A DNA stretch of 64,000 nucleotides, taken from assembly GCA_016302505.1 (NCBI GenBank), contig JAEDNL010000002.1, forward strand, positions 5,502-69,501. The letters run 5' to 3'. The number at the start of each line of letters is the position of its first letter. The stretch's first letter is position 1. Below, in pieces: positions 7,520 to 16,500 of this stretch. Position numbers and translations under genes: made by a program. A model generated the notes under the pieces. That model searched no databases, was not told the origin of the DNA, and was given only the letters and a program-made list of their open reading frames with translations. This DNA is from Bacilli bacterium. Lineage in GTDB: Bacteria > Bacillota_I > Bacilli_A > RF39 > UBA660.

Positions 7520-9082
7520 GTGGCGACTTATATAAGGTTTCTGTATGATTTTATGGAACAATTCTTTTCTGGCATAATTAACATATTTATGGGAATTGTT
7601 AGGGGAATAGGAAAAATGTTTAACTTTAAAGCCTACTTGAAGATTTTGAAAGAATATTCTTCTGAATTTTCGATTGGACAATGGATATTAGTAGGTATTG
7701 CTGTTTTACTTGTTTTTGCTTTTTTAGCGGGAATTGTTTTTTTACTCATTGCATTAATTAAAAAATATTTGCGTTTTAGAAAAACTTTAGTAGAGCAAGA
7801 AAGTTTACTTGAAGAAGTTGCTAAGCTTGATAGAGATGTTATCAGACTTAATCAAGAAAAAGAAGAATTATATGCATTAAAAGTAAGTCAAATTGGTTTA
7901 AAACCTCAAGAGAGTGCCACTTTAAATATTGATGAGGTTAAAAATATAAATGGCGAAAATGAAGCAGAGCCTATTGAAGAAGAAGCTATTAATCCTGAAA
8001 CTACTAGTAGATTCTTCAAACTTACTCAAATAGATGAAGAATATGATGGTAAAACACCAGAAAATTTTGGAAATACATTTACTCTTGAAGAATTGTGTGA
8101 TACTTTTAGAAACTTTGCAGCAAGTAAAATGAAATTATACTATAAAGTTAAAATTATTAGATTATTTGTAGCGGCGCTTGGTGCTACTAGACTTGTTATT
8201 TTACAAGGTATATCTGGTACAGGTAAAACATCTCTTCCATATGCTTGGGGTAAATTTATTAGTAGAGATGCTACCATTGCATCAGTACAACCGTCTTGGA
8301 GAGATAGAACTGAGCTTTTTGGCTATTTTAACGAATTTACTAAAAAGTTCAATGAAACTGAGGTATTAAAAGCAATGTATGAAGCAAGTTATAATGATGA
8401 GATGTATTTAACGATTCTTGATGAAATGAATATAGCTCGTGTTGAATATTATTTTGCTGAAATGTTATCAATTTTAGAAATGCCATCTCGTGATGAATGG
8501 GTAATAGATTTAGTACCCAATGTTTGGCCTAATGATCCAAAACATTTACCAGATGGAAAATTAAAAATACCTGATAATATGTGGTATATAGGTACAATTA
8601 ATAACGATGACTCAACATTCATGGTTACTGATAAAGTATATGACCGTGCTATGCCAATAGATATAAATGATAAAGGGCAAGTATTTGATGCTCCTATGAC
8701 TGAGGGAATTAAAATAAATAGTTCTTATTTAGAAAGCTTATTTGATAAAGCCAAAACAGAGCATCCTGTGTCACAAGAAACATTAGATAAACTTGAAGAT
8801 ATGGATAATTATGTTATTGAACATTTTAGACTTGCCTTTGGTAACCGTATTGTAAAGCATATAAAGGAATTTGTTCCTGTTTATGTAGCGTGTGGTGGTA
8901 CTGAACTTGACGGATTTGATTATATATTATGTAAAAAAGTATTAAGAAAATTTGAACAATTAAACTTATCATTCATTAGAGATGAGATAGATGGATTTGT
9001 TAAATTTTTAGATAAAACATTTGGAAAAGAGAATATGACTGAATGTAAAGAATATTTAGCTAGACTTAAAAAAGCAATGTAG
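7520..9082 (+). CDS. Membrane-anchored McrB-like AAA+ ATPase
   Basis: A 520-residue protein starting at GTG 7520 behind AGAGGTG (ATG 7553 is a weaker alternative). The N-terminal 33 residues are amphipathic and hydrophobic. A strong membrane helix follows (about 54-80), then a charged coiled coil (about 88-125), an acidic linker and an AAA+ domain. Walker A is GISGTGKTS (230-238) and Walker B is LTILDEMNIA with D301. DEMN is the McrB/MoxR hallmark, and the sensor region TINNDDST is present. McrB proteins are normally soluble GTP/ATP motors of restriction systems. Here no nuclease is nearby, the motor is tethered to the membrane, and it is followed at 13 bases by a DUF2357-like gene. I infer a role in surface-fibre assembly or envelope remodelling. 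Confidence 0.82.
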   Translation: MATYIRFLYDFMEQFFSGIINIFMGIVRGIGKMFNFKAYLKILKEYSSEFSIGQWILVGIAVLLVFAFLAGIVFLLIALIKKYLRFRKTLVEQESLLEEVAKLDRDVIRLNQEKEELYALKVSQIGLKPQESATLNIDEVKNINGENEAEPIEEEAINPETTSRFFKLTQIDEEYDGKTPENFGNTFTLEELCDTFRNFAASKMKLYYKVKIIRLFVAALGATRLVILQGISGTGKTSLPYAWGKFISRDATIASVQPSWRDRTELFGYFNEFTKKFNETEVLKAMYEASYNDEMYLTILDEMNIARVEYYFAEMLSILEMPSRDEWVIDLVPNVWPNDPKHLPDGKLKIPDNMWYIGTINNDDSTFMVTDKVYDRAMPIDINDKGQVFDAPMTEGIKINSSYLESLFDKAKTEHPVSQETLDKLEDMDNYVIEHFRLAFGNRIVKHIKEFVPVYVACGGTELDGFDYILCKKVLRKFEQLNLSFIRDEIDGFVKFLDKTFGKENMTECKEYLARLKKAM

Positions 9083-9095
9083 AAAGGAATAAAAG

Positions 9096-10205
9096 ATGAA
9101 TAAAGAAAACTTATTAAATTTAATTAGTGATACTGATGAAAAAGCATTTGAACAATTTATTGGATCAAATGAATCAAAAGTAGTTATAGATTCATCTTTT
9201 AAAAGTATTGAATATGATTACTCTTGGATAAGTAAAATTGAAGATACTTTAGTATATTTAGATAACATCATAAGAAATCCTAAAAGGTTTATAATGCAAG
9301 AGGAGGAAATTGTTCCGGTTGAAAAAGCTAAAAAGATAAGCCAAGAAACAATTAAACATTTAGCTCAACATACAGATTTGATACAAGATGTTGATGAAGA
9401 TGGTACAATAACACCAAGTAAAGTTTTAAATGTAAATAAAGAAGAAAGTTTCGATATGTACGAGAATAGATTTATCATATCTCTTCTTAATAATTTGAAT
9501 TATTTTTTTCAATTAAGAAAAGAAGTTACTAAGAGCGGAAGTTTTGCTAATAAAAAAAGAGTTATGAGATACACTGGTAAAACTAAAATTGAAAATGATG
9601 AGGTTAATATAACGGTCGATTTAGAAGCAAGCTCTAGTGAAGATTTATCCGGAGTTTCTGGTGGAGGAAACATAGAGGAGAGACTAGCTAAGATTGAAAT
9701 GGTTGTTTCTGATTTTTTAAAAACTCCATTTTGTAAAGAACTTGCAAATGCATTACCAGTAAAATCTCCAATTAGAAAAACAAATACAATACTTAAGAAT
9801 CCTAACTTTCAAAAAGCTTTAGAATTATGGGAATTTATTGAGCAATATGATGTTAAAGATAAAAAAGAAGTTGATAGTCAAGATCAAAAAGTAGATGACT
9901 TGGAAACTAAGAAGTATTTAGATAGTTCATTTTTTATGAATTATGTTATTCTAAATCTTTATGATAAAAAGAAAATAAAAAAAGAAAGAATAATTAATAA
10001 ATATGCTTTAAGAAAACTAATGGATGAGTTTTTAGCAAGCAATAGACAATATTCCTTAAAAGATTTTAAAAAATTATTAATTGAGGAATTTAAACAAGCT
10101 CAAAAGAAAGAAGAAAAAACTGATAAAGAAATTATAAAGAAGTTTGAGCATCTTATAAAAGAATATAAAAAGAATAAACAAAAAGCACTAGATAATTTGA
10201 GGTAA
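9096..10205 (+). CDS. DUF2357/McrC-like partner of the AAA+ ATPase
   Basis: A 369-residue soluble protein. The central motif ITPSKVLNVNKEESFDMYENRF (about residues 108-129) matches the HxxH...P...YENRF signature of DUF2357 and McrC-type partners of McrB ATPases, including an HLAQH segment before it. The rest is helical, ending in a Lys/Glu-rich coiled coil (about 320-369). I see no PD-(D/E)XK nuclease motif, so this copy probably acts as an adaptor or regulator rather than an endonuclease. It sits 13 bases after the ATPase gene and 2 bases before a TasA-like gene, firmly inside the fibre operon. Confidence 0.65.
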   Translation: MNKENLLNLISDTDEKAFEQFIGSNESKVVIDSSFKSIEYDYSWISKIEDTLVYLDNIIRNPKRFIMQEEEIVPVEKAKKISQETIKHLAQHTDLIQDVDEDGTITPSKVLNVNKEESFDMYENRFIISLLNNLNYFFQLRKEVTKSGSFANKKRVMRYTGKTKIENDEVNITVDLEASSSEDLSGVSGGGNIEERLAKIEMVVSDFLKTPFCKELANALPVKSPIRKTNTILKNPNFQKALELWEFIEQYDVKDKKEVDSQDQKVDDLETKKYLDSSFFMNYVILNLYDKKKIKKERIINKYALRKLMDEFLASNRQYSLKDFKKLLIEEFKQAQKKEEKTDKEIIKKFEHLIKEYKKNKQKALDNLR

Positions 10206-10207
10206 TA

Positions 10208-11362
10208 ATGAATAAAAAAACAAGCAAGAAAATTTATAGTACAATGATTAAACTTATAGCAATAATTGTTTCTATATTTGTTTTTTCTTATGCTTGGTTT
10301 GTTACAAATAAAGAAAATTATTTAGAAAATATTGAGATTGGTACAGTAAAATCTAATAATTTACAAATATCACAAACTGGTGAAGATGGATGGGGTTCTG
10401 TTCTTAGCATTAATTCTTTAAATGAATTTGTGTTTAACAATGAAGTTAGTAGTAATGGTATATCATTTTATAAAGCAGTTAACATAGATGATAGTGGTAA
10501 TCCAACAAAATTAGTTAAAGCAATCTCTAATAAAGATTATTTTGATTTCGATTTATGGTTTAAGAATGATTCTAATGTATCAATTTATCTTGATAAGGAT
10601 TCTTCTGTTTATCCTGAATGTTGTTCTAATATAAATGATGCTATATTGAATATAAATAACACAAGGGATGAAATAGTAAGAGTTAGTAGTTATGGGGACT
10701 TTAGTAGAGATTTAATAGCCAGTGCTGTTAGAGTCGCGTTTATAAACTATAACTATAATGAATCAACTAAAACTTATGAATTAGAAGATAAGCCTGTATA
10801 TATATGGGCGCCTAATAAAAATTATGAGATATCATATAAAAATGGATTCTATGATTTTGATATAGATTCTATTAATTATGAAACTTATAGTTATATGAAT
10901 GTAATAAATTCATCATCTTTTAAAGAAACTAAATTAACTAATGTTAAAGATGAAATTAATGCATCATATGCATCAAAAAGTAGTAATGGGGATCAAAAAT
11001 TATTTGAAATTAAAAGTAATGGAGAAGAAGTTAAATCTGGATTAAAGGTCAGAATATGGGTTGAAGGTACTGATAGAGAGGCTGTTGAAGCATTAAAAGG
11101 CGGAAAGTTTAAATTTACTTTGTCTTTTGTAGGATTTACTAAAGAAGAAAATAATAATATTCCTTCTATAACAGTTGAAAATAATATTTTGGTTGGTTTA
11201 AATGAAACAATGGAGTATTCAGTTGATAATGGTGTTAATTGGATTGGTTATAAATCTGGTAGTGAAGTTACTTTAGATGATAGAATAATATTGGTTAGAT
11301 ACATGGAAACAGATGATACTCTTGCATCTTCCTATGTGACAGTAGGAGGTAATAATGAGTAA
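10208..11362 (+). CDS. TasA-like secreted protein with SipW-type signal
   Basis: A 384-residue secreted protein with a short signal: Lys-rich start, hydrophobic 14-27, then SYAWF (27-31). The mature domain is beta-rich, and VRIWVEGTDREA near residue 283 is the operon-wide W[ILV]EGxD motif, here without its following Cys. The last about 60 residues (from about ITVENNILVG) form a separate small beta domain resembling the tail of the next gene product. The ribosome site overlaps the end of the DUF2357 gene (TTGAGGTAATAATG). The gene overlaps the next one by eight bases. Probably a fibre subunit or fibre-associated protein. Confidence 0.72.
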   Translation: MNKKTSKKIYSTMIKLIAIIVSIFVFSYAWFVTNKENYLENIEIGTVKSNNLQISQTGEDGWGSVLSINSLNEFVFNNEVSSNGISFYKAVNIDDSGNPTKLVKAISNKDYFDFDLWFKNDSNVSIYLDKDSSVYPECCSNINDAILNINNTRDEIVRVSSYGDFSRDLIASAVRVAFINYNYNESTKTYELEDKPVYIWAPNKNYEISYKNGFYDFDIDSINYETYSYMNVINSSSFKETKLTNVKDEINASYASKSSNGDQKLFEIKSNGEEVKSGLKVRIWVEGTDREAVEALKGGKFKFTLSFVGFTKEENNNIPSITVENNILVGLNETMEYSVDNGVNWIGYKSGSEVTLDDRIILVRYMETDDTLASSYVTVGGNNE

Positions 11363-12401
11363 GAAAAGTATATTTAAAATTATATTATTGATTGCCTTTA
11401 CTATTTTACTTGTAATATCTTCTTATGCGTGGTTTCAAGATAAATCAAATCCTCAAATATCTGTTTCAGACATTAAAGTATCAGCGGCTGATGGATTAGT
11501 AATTAAACTTGATCCTGACAGTGCTGGAAGAAAAACAGTAGACTTAAACTCTATACTTGATAGTTTTGATGAGTTCGAGCTTAAACAAGTGTCTTCAGTT
11601 GATGCGACTAATTTTTATACTATTGATTTTAATGAAGGTTTAGTATTAACGGATCCTGAGTTTGTATTATTACCTGCGACTAATGGTTCTATAACTCAAA
11701 TGATAGAAAATGGTTTTATTGATTTTAATTTCTATTTGCAAACTGAAAATTATCCAAAGCATGTATATATTCATAAAGATACAAGAATAGATGGATATGC
11801 TTATGATGCTCTTAGAATATCACTTTCGTATGTTAATCCTAATACTAATAATTATACTACATTAATATTTGGAAAGACTGCTGAGAATGGGATAAGTGAT
11901 GAATATACAACGAATGCTATTATAAAACCTGGTGCATTTAAATTTGGAAATATATCTAGTGATTTTTATACTACTCAATTAGTAAGATTGTTTAGTGAGA
12001 AAGATGGAGGTAGATCATCAAGTGATGATAATGAAATAAATGTTGATAAATTATTGTTTACAATACCTGCGAATACTAGAATACCAATTAACTTAAAAAT
12101 ATGGTTAGAAGGCGGAGATATTGATTGTACTAATGCTCTTGCATCAACGTTTCTTAATGTATTATTTAAATTTGGTTCTGCTAATGAATTATTACCAGCA
12201 CCGACATTAACATTAAATGCTAATGGTACTATAAATGGACTTACAACTAGTATGGAGTGGTCATATACAAATGATGAGAGTTCAGAGTGGACTAAAGTTA
12301 CTGATGTAAATCAAGTATTTACACAAAGCGTATATATTAGAATTGCAGAAGTGGTTGATGTATCACCTGAAAGTTATGCTACTCATATAGTTATAAATTA
12401 A
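11355..12401 (+). CDS. TasA-like secreted protein with SipW-type signal
   Basis: A 348-residue secreted protein. The signal runs to SSYAWF (22-27) and the mature domain starts after it. LKIWLEGGDIDC lies near residue 247 and carries the full W[ILV]EGxDxxC signature. A short C-terminal domain with repeated Leu/Thr strands (from about PAPTLTLNANG) parallels the tail of the preceding protein, suggesting the two arose by duplication or share a partner. An AGGAGG ribosome site lies inside the overlapping end of the previous gene. Extracellular, probable fibre component. Confidence 0.72.
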   Translation: MSKKSIFKIILLIAFTILLVISSYAWFQDKSNPQISVSDIKVSAADGLVIKLDPDSAGRKTVDLNSILDSFDEFELKQVSSVDATNFYTIDFNEGLVLTDPEFVLLPATNGSITQMIENGFIDFNFYLQTENYPKHVYIHKDTRIDGYAYDALRISLSYVNPNTNNYTTLIFGKTAENGISDEYTTNAIIKPGAFKFGNISSDFYTTQLVRLFSEKDGGRSSSDDNEINVDKLLFTIPANTRIPINLKIWLEGGDIDCTNALASTFLNVLFKFGSANELLPAPTLTLNANGTINGLTTSMEWSYTNDESSEWTKVTDVNQVFTQSVYIRIAEVVDVSPESYATHIVIN

Positions 12402-12410
12402 GGGGGAATT

Positions 12411-12992
12411 ATGAATAATAAAATAATATCAATGGTACTAAGTGTTATACTAATAATTATGTTAGCAATATGTACATATGGATGGATGCAAACAATGCCA
12501 TCTAGTGGTGAAAATGTAGAATATAATAGAAACTTTTATATAACAGATAGTGATATAGGGGTTAAACTATATGCTCTTATTGATAATACTTACGTAGAAC
12601 AAAGTCAATTGACAACTGACCCATTAATAACAATAGAAAATATGTATCCTGGAAAGATACAAAGATATAGATTTGAACTTACTAATATAAAGGAAGTTCC
12701 TTCAAGAGTTAAAATTGTATTTACTGAACTTGATGGCAATATCAACTTATTAAAATCTTATTTAAAGATAAATATTACTAGTCCGTACTTAACATCATTT
12801 ACATTAAATGATAAACTGGAATTAAATGAGGACAATAATAGGTATTTCTTTAATTTTGCTGATAGTGTAACAATACCTGCGAATAGTACTTTAAACTTTT
12901 ATTTCAATCTTGAAATAGATATTAAAGCACCTAATACATTACAGGCAACAAATTTTGAAGTAAAAAAGATTATGTTTATTAAACCAATGTAG
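12411..12992 (+). CDS. Small TasA/camelysin-like protein, atypical SipW signal
   Basis: A 193-residue secreted protein, about the length of TapA or a small camelysin. The hydrophobic signal (about 5-21) ends in CTYGWM (21-26), a variant of the YAWF site in the neighbours. The mature part has an MYPGKIQRYRFELTN segment and a PANSTLNFYFNLEI segment, typical of immunoglobulin-like donor-strand fibre proteins. It lacks the W[ILV]EGxD motif. Being small and placed just before a second signal peptidase, it could be a nucleator or minor subunit comparable with TapA. That role is inferred. A GGGGGA ribosome site precedes it. Confidence 0.65.
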   Translation: MNNKIISMVLSVILIIMLAICTYGWMQTMPSSGENVEYNRNFYITDSDIGVKLYALIDNTYVEQSQLTTDPLITIENMYPGKIQRYRFELTNIKEVPSRVKIVFTELDGNINLLKSYLKINITSPYLTSFTLNDKLELNEDNNRYFFNFADSVTIPANSTLNFYFNLEIDIKAPNTLQATNFEVKKIMFIKPM

Positions 12993-13000
12993 GAGGAAAT

Positions 13001-13552
13001 ATGAAAAAGTCAATAATGAAAATATTTAATATTTTAAAAATGATATTGCTTGCGATATTAATTGTTTTCGTTATTGCAACTGCATATCAAAAAGTTATAC
13101 CAAATTATCCTAGTGTTTTTGGATTTAGAACATTTTCAATTATAACCAGTAGTATGGAACCTAAACTTAAAATTGGAGATGTTATTCTTGTAAAAGAAGT
13201 TAAAACTAGTTCATTAAAAGTTGGTGATGTAATTACATTTAAGGGTATGAGTGGTGACCTTGCAGGGAAAATAGTGACTCATGAAATAGTTGGTATAACT
13301 AAAGAAGCTGGACGAAAGATATTTTATACAAAAGGTATTAAAAATATATCTAATGATCCGGCTGTATATGAAGAACAAATACTTGGAAAATATATATATA
13401 AATTTAAAATATTTAGTCTTATAGAGAAAATAATGAGTACTAAGATAGGATTTATATTAATAATAATTATTCCACTTGGATATATATATATTTATGAAAT
13501 TAAAGATATAATAAGCGATGTTAAAAAAATAAAAAACAAAGAAAATAATTAA
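13001..13552 (+). CDS. Signal peptidase I, SipW/ER type (second copy)
   Basis: A 183-residue membrane protease with an N-terminal helix (about 12-28) and a C-terminal helix (about 148-165). The catalytic Ser is S51 in ITSSMEPKL and the base is H94 in IVTHEIVG, the same Ser-His class as the copy at 6851 but clearly diverged from it. It follows three YAWF/YGWM-type secreted proteins and precedes the giant LRR protein, which has its own AYSWF site. A second dedicated peptidase suggests different substrate sets for the two operons. Good AGGAGG ribosome site; nine bases after the previous stop. Confidence 0.88.
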   Translation: MKKSIMKIFNILKMILLAILIVFVIATAYQKVIPNYPSVFGFRTFSIITSSMEPKLKIGDVILVKEVKTSSLKVGDVITFKGMSGDLAGKIVTHEIVGITKEAGRKIFYTKGIKNISNDPAVYEEQILGKYIYKFKIFSLIEKIMSTKIGFILIIIIPLGYIYIYEIKDIISDVKKIKNKENN

Positions 13553-13563
13553 AAGGAGCTAGT

Positions 13564-16500
13564 ATGAAAAGAAGTATTAATAAAATTTATAATACTATTG
13601 TCAATTATTTAATTGAATCTTTTCATATGTCTAAAAATAAAATAAAGAAAAAAATTAAAAGATTAAAAAATAAACTTAAGAAATTCTATTATTATGAAAT
13701 AATAGGTATTGTTGCGATATCTGTGTATTTTTACAAAAGTGTTAAAAAATTATACGATTCTAAATATGTGGTTCTATTAAGAAATAATATTAAAAAGTAT
13801 TATGAAATTATTAGAAATAAAGCATTAGAATACTTTAATAAATATAAAATATATTTAAATACTGCTAAGAAAGAGAATACAAAGAAGATTAAAGAATATA
13901 AAAATGAATATTCTAAATACATGACTAAACCTATACTTGCTAAAGCATTTGTTATATTAATTCTCAGTGTGTTTGTTATATATGATGCGTATTCTTGGTT
14001 TTACAGTGAATATCAAAGTAGAGGAACTAAAATAAGCTTAGGTACTGTCGTACATGAAATTACTCATTATGATAGTAGTGGTAAAATCATTGGTGAACAT
14101 GGTGATACAATTACTGTTATTGAAGAGGATGATTTATCAAATACATTTAAAAATACACAATATATTGTTATCAAAAATACAGGTAGTTTAGATCTTGATT
14201 ACAATTTATCTTTTACTCTTGATGGTACGATGTCTAATGCCGGTGTATTATATTATAGAGTACTTGATATTACAGATGAAGTTAATGCTCAGACAATTAC
14301 TTCTTCATCTACTAAACTTGAAACATATGCTTTGAATAATCCTACTCCTGAAGCATTAGAAACTGATGCTGTAAATCCAGTATCTAATTTAACGACTATT
14401 CCACAACTAATTATTAAAGGTCAAATTGATAAAGATAAAGATGATGATGAAAATAATTACCGTTATTATAGAATAGACTATGGTATGTACCAAACAGTTA
14501 ATTCTTCGTTATACTCTGGTGCATCTGTAGCTGTTCATGCTAATGTATATAGTACTCAAAGAGGAATTGATTATTCATTAAGTCAAGAAGGTCAAATATG
14601 GCTTGTTGAAAATGAAACTCAATTTAGAGATGCAGTATTGAATGCATTATCTGGTGATACTATTAAACTTGCTGATAATATTAAAGTAGATGGTTCAATT
14701 GATTTTGGACGTAGAGTACACATAGATACTGATATTTATAATCTTGAAATAACAGGAGATCTTGTCTATGATTTTGTTGAAATGGGTTCATTAAATATTA
14801 ATACTTCTGCTGGTGGTAAATTAGATGTTGGTGCAAACTTATACATGAATACGCCTAAATCTAAGATACATTTTATTGGTACTAATAAAGATTATGATAT
14901 ATTTGTTGGTTCTAAATTTACTGTAAATGGTATTCAAAATGAAGAAGAAGACGGTGTTCTTATAGAAGCTACAAGAATAATTAAAAATAAAGCAGGTAAT
15001 ATTCCAGTTGATGTGTATGTTATGTCTAATACAAGGATTACAATTGCGCCTAATGTTGAAATAGGATATTTAATTGCTGAAAAGAATGCTACCAATATAG
15101 AAATATTAAATAATGGTACAATTACTCAAATACAACTTCAAGATATGAACTTGATAGATACATTCTCTAAGTATCAAATCTATGTATATAACTTAAATAA
15201 AATACTTGGTGTACTTGGTGGTTCTTCAATTATGTTACCTGAAAATTCTACTCCATATATCGGACCTAATAAAGGTAATACTTTAATAATAAAAGGTGTT
15301 TCATCAAATGATATTACTGTATCTGGAAGTGATAACTTTACTGATAAAGATATTAATATTGGTGCACCTGATGATTCTGTATTTCCAATTCAAGGTGAAG
15401 AAGATTCATACTATGTATACATCAGAGATAATAATGAAACGCTAGAAGGATTATTAACTGCTTATTTTACTGAAATAGATGAAAATACTGTTGGTGAAAA
15501 AATAAATAATATTAAAAAGTTAATTATATATACAATTAACTCAGCTTATTTTGAAAATGAAGATTTTGCGTATGTAAATACTTCATTACCTAAAATAGAG
15601 TATTTAGGCTTATCTAATGCTACTGTAATAGATGGTAAAACTATTAATAAAATAGCTGATAATACTCTTAGTAACAAGACTAGTTTAAGAACTTTAATTC
15701 TTCCAAAGACTGTTACTACTATAGGAAGTGGTGCTTTTGAAAATGTTAATTTAGGTAGAATTTATTCTGATAAAGCATTTGAATTTTTGACTATACCATC
15801 TACTGTAACATCTATAGGTTCTAATGCATTTAAAAGTACAAGATATGTAACGTTTGAAGGACAGGTTCCTCCGACTATAGAAAGCGGAGCATTTAATCTT
15901 GATATTAATGGCAGTAAATTTTTTGTACCTATGGGTGCGATTAAAGCATATGAAAATGTAGAAAATATTAACGCAGAAAATATTTATTATGAAGCAAAAC
16001 TGTCTGATAATAAACAATATTTCTTATATGATTATAAAGATGGATATGGTATTTCATATTTCATAAATACTGTTTCAATTGGAGATAGTTTAACTATACC
16101 AAATACATTAACATTAAATTCTATTAATAAAACAATTACAGCGATTGGATATAATGCCTATAGGAATTTAAATACATCTAGTAGTGGTGCATCTATGACT
16201 ATACCAACTACTGTAGAATTAATAGATTCATATGCATTTTATGAAGATAATATAACTAACATTAATCTTGATAATGTAAAATCAATAAATGATTATGCAT
16301 TCTATAAAACTAAATTAACTATATTAGAATCAGATACTATTAATAAAATAGGTTCATATTCATTCTATAATGTTCCTTTAACTAAAGTTATGCTAGAAAA
16401 TGTTTCTGAAATAGGAGCATATGCATTTTATAATAATACAACCTTATATGAACTTAATTTGGGTCAAGTTAAAATTATAGGAGATTATGCATTTTATAAT

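Noticed and set aside
7520..10205. A McrBC-type restriction system
   Set aside because: The ATPase is membrane-anchored, the partner has no PD-(D/E)XK motif, no methylase is near, and the pair sits inside a fibre operon.
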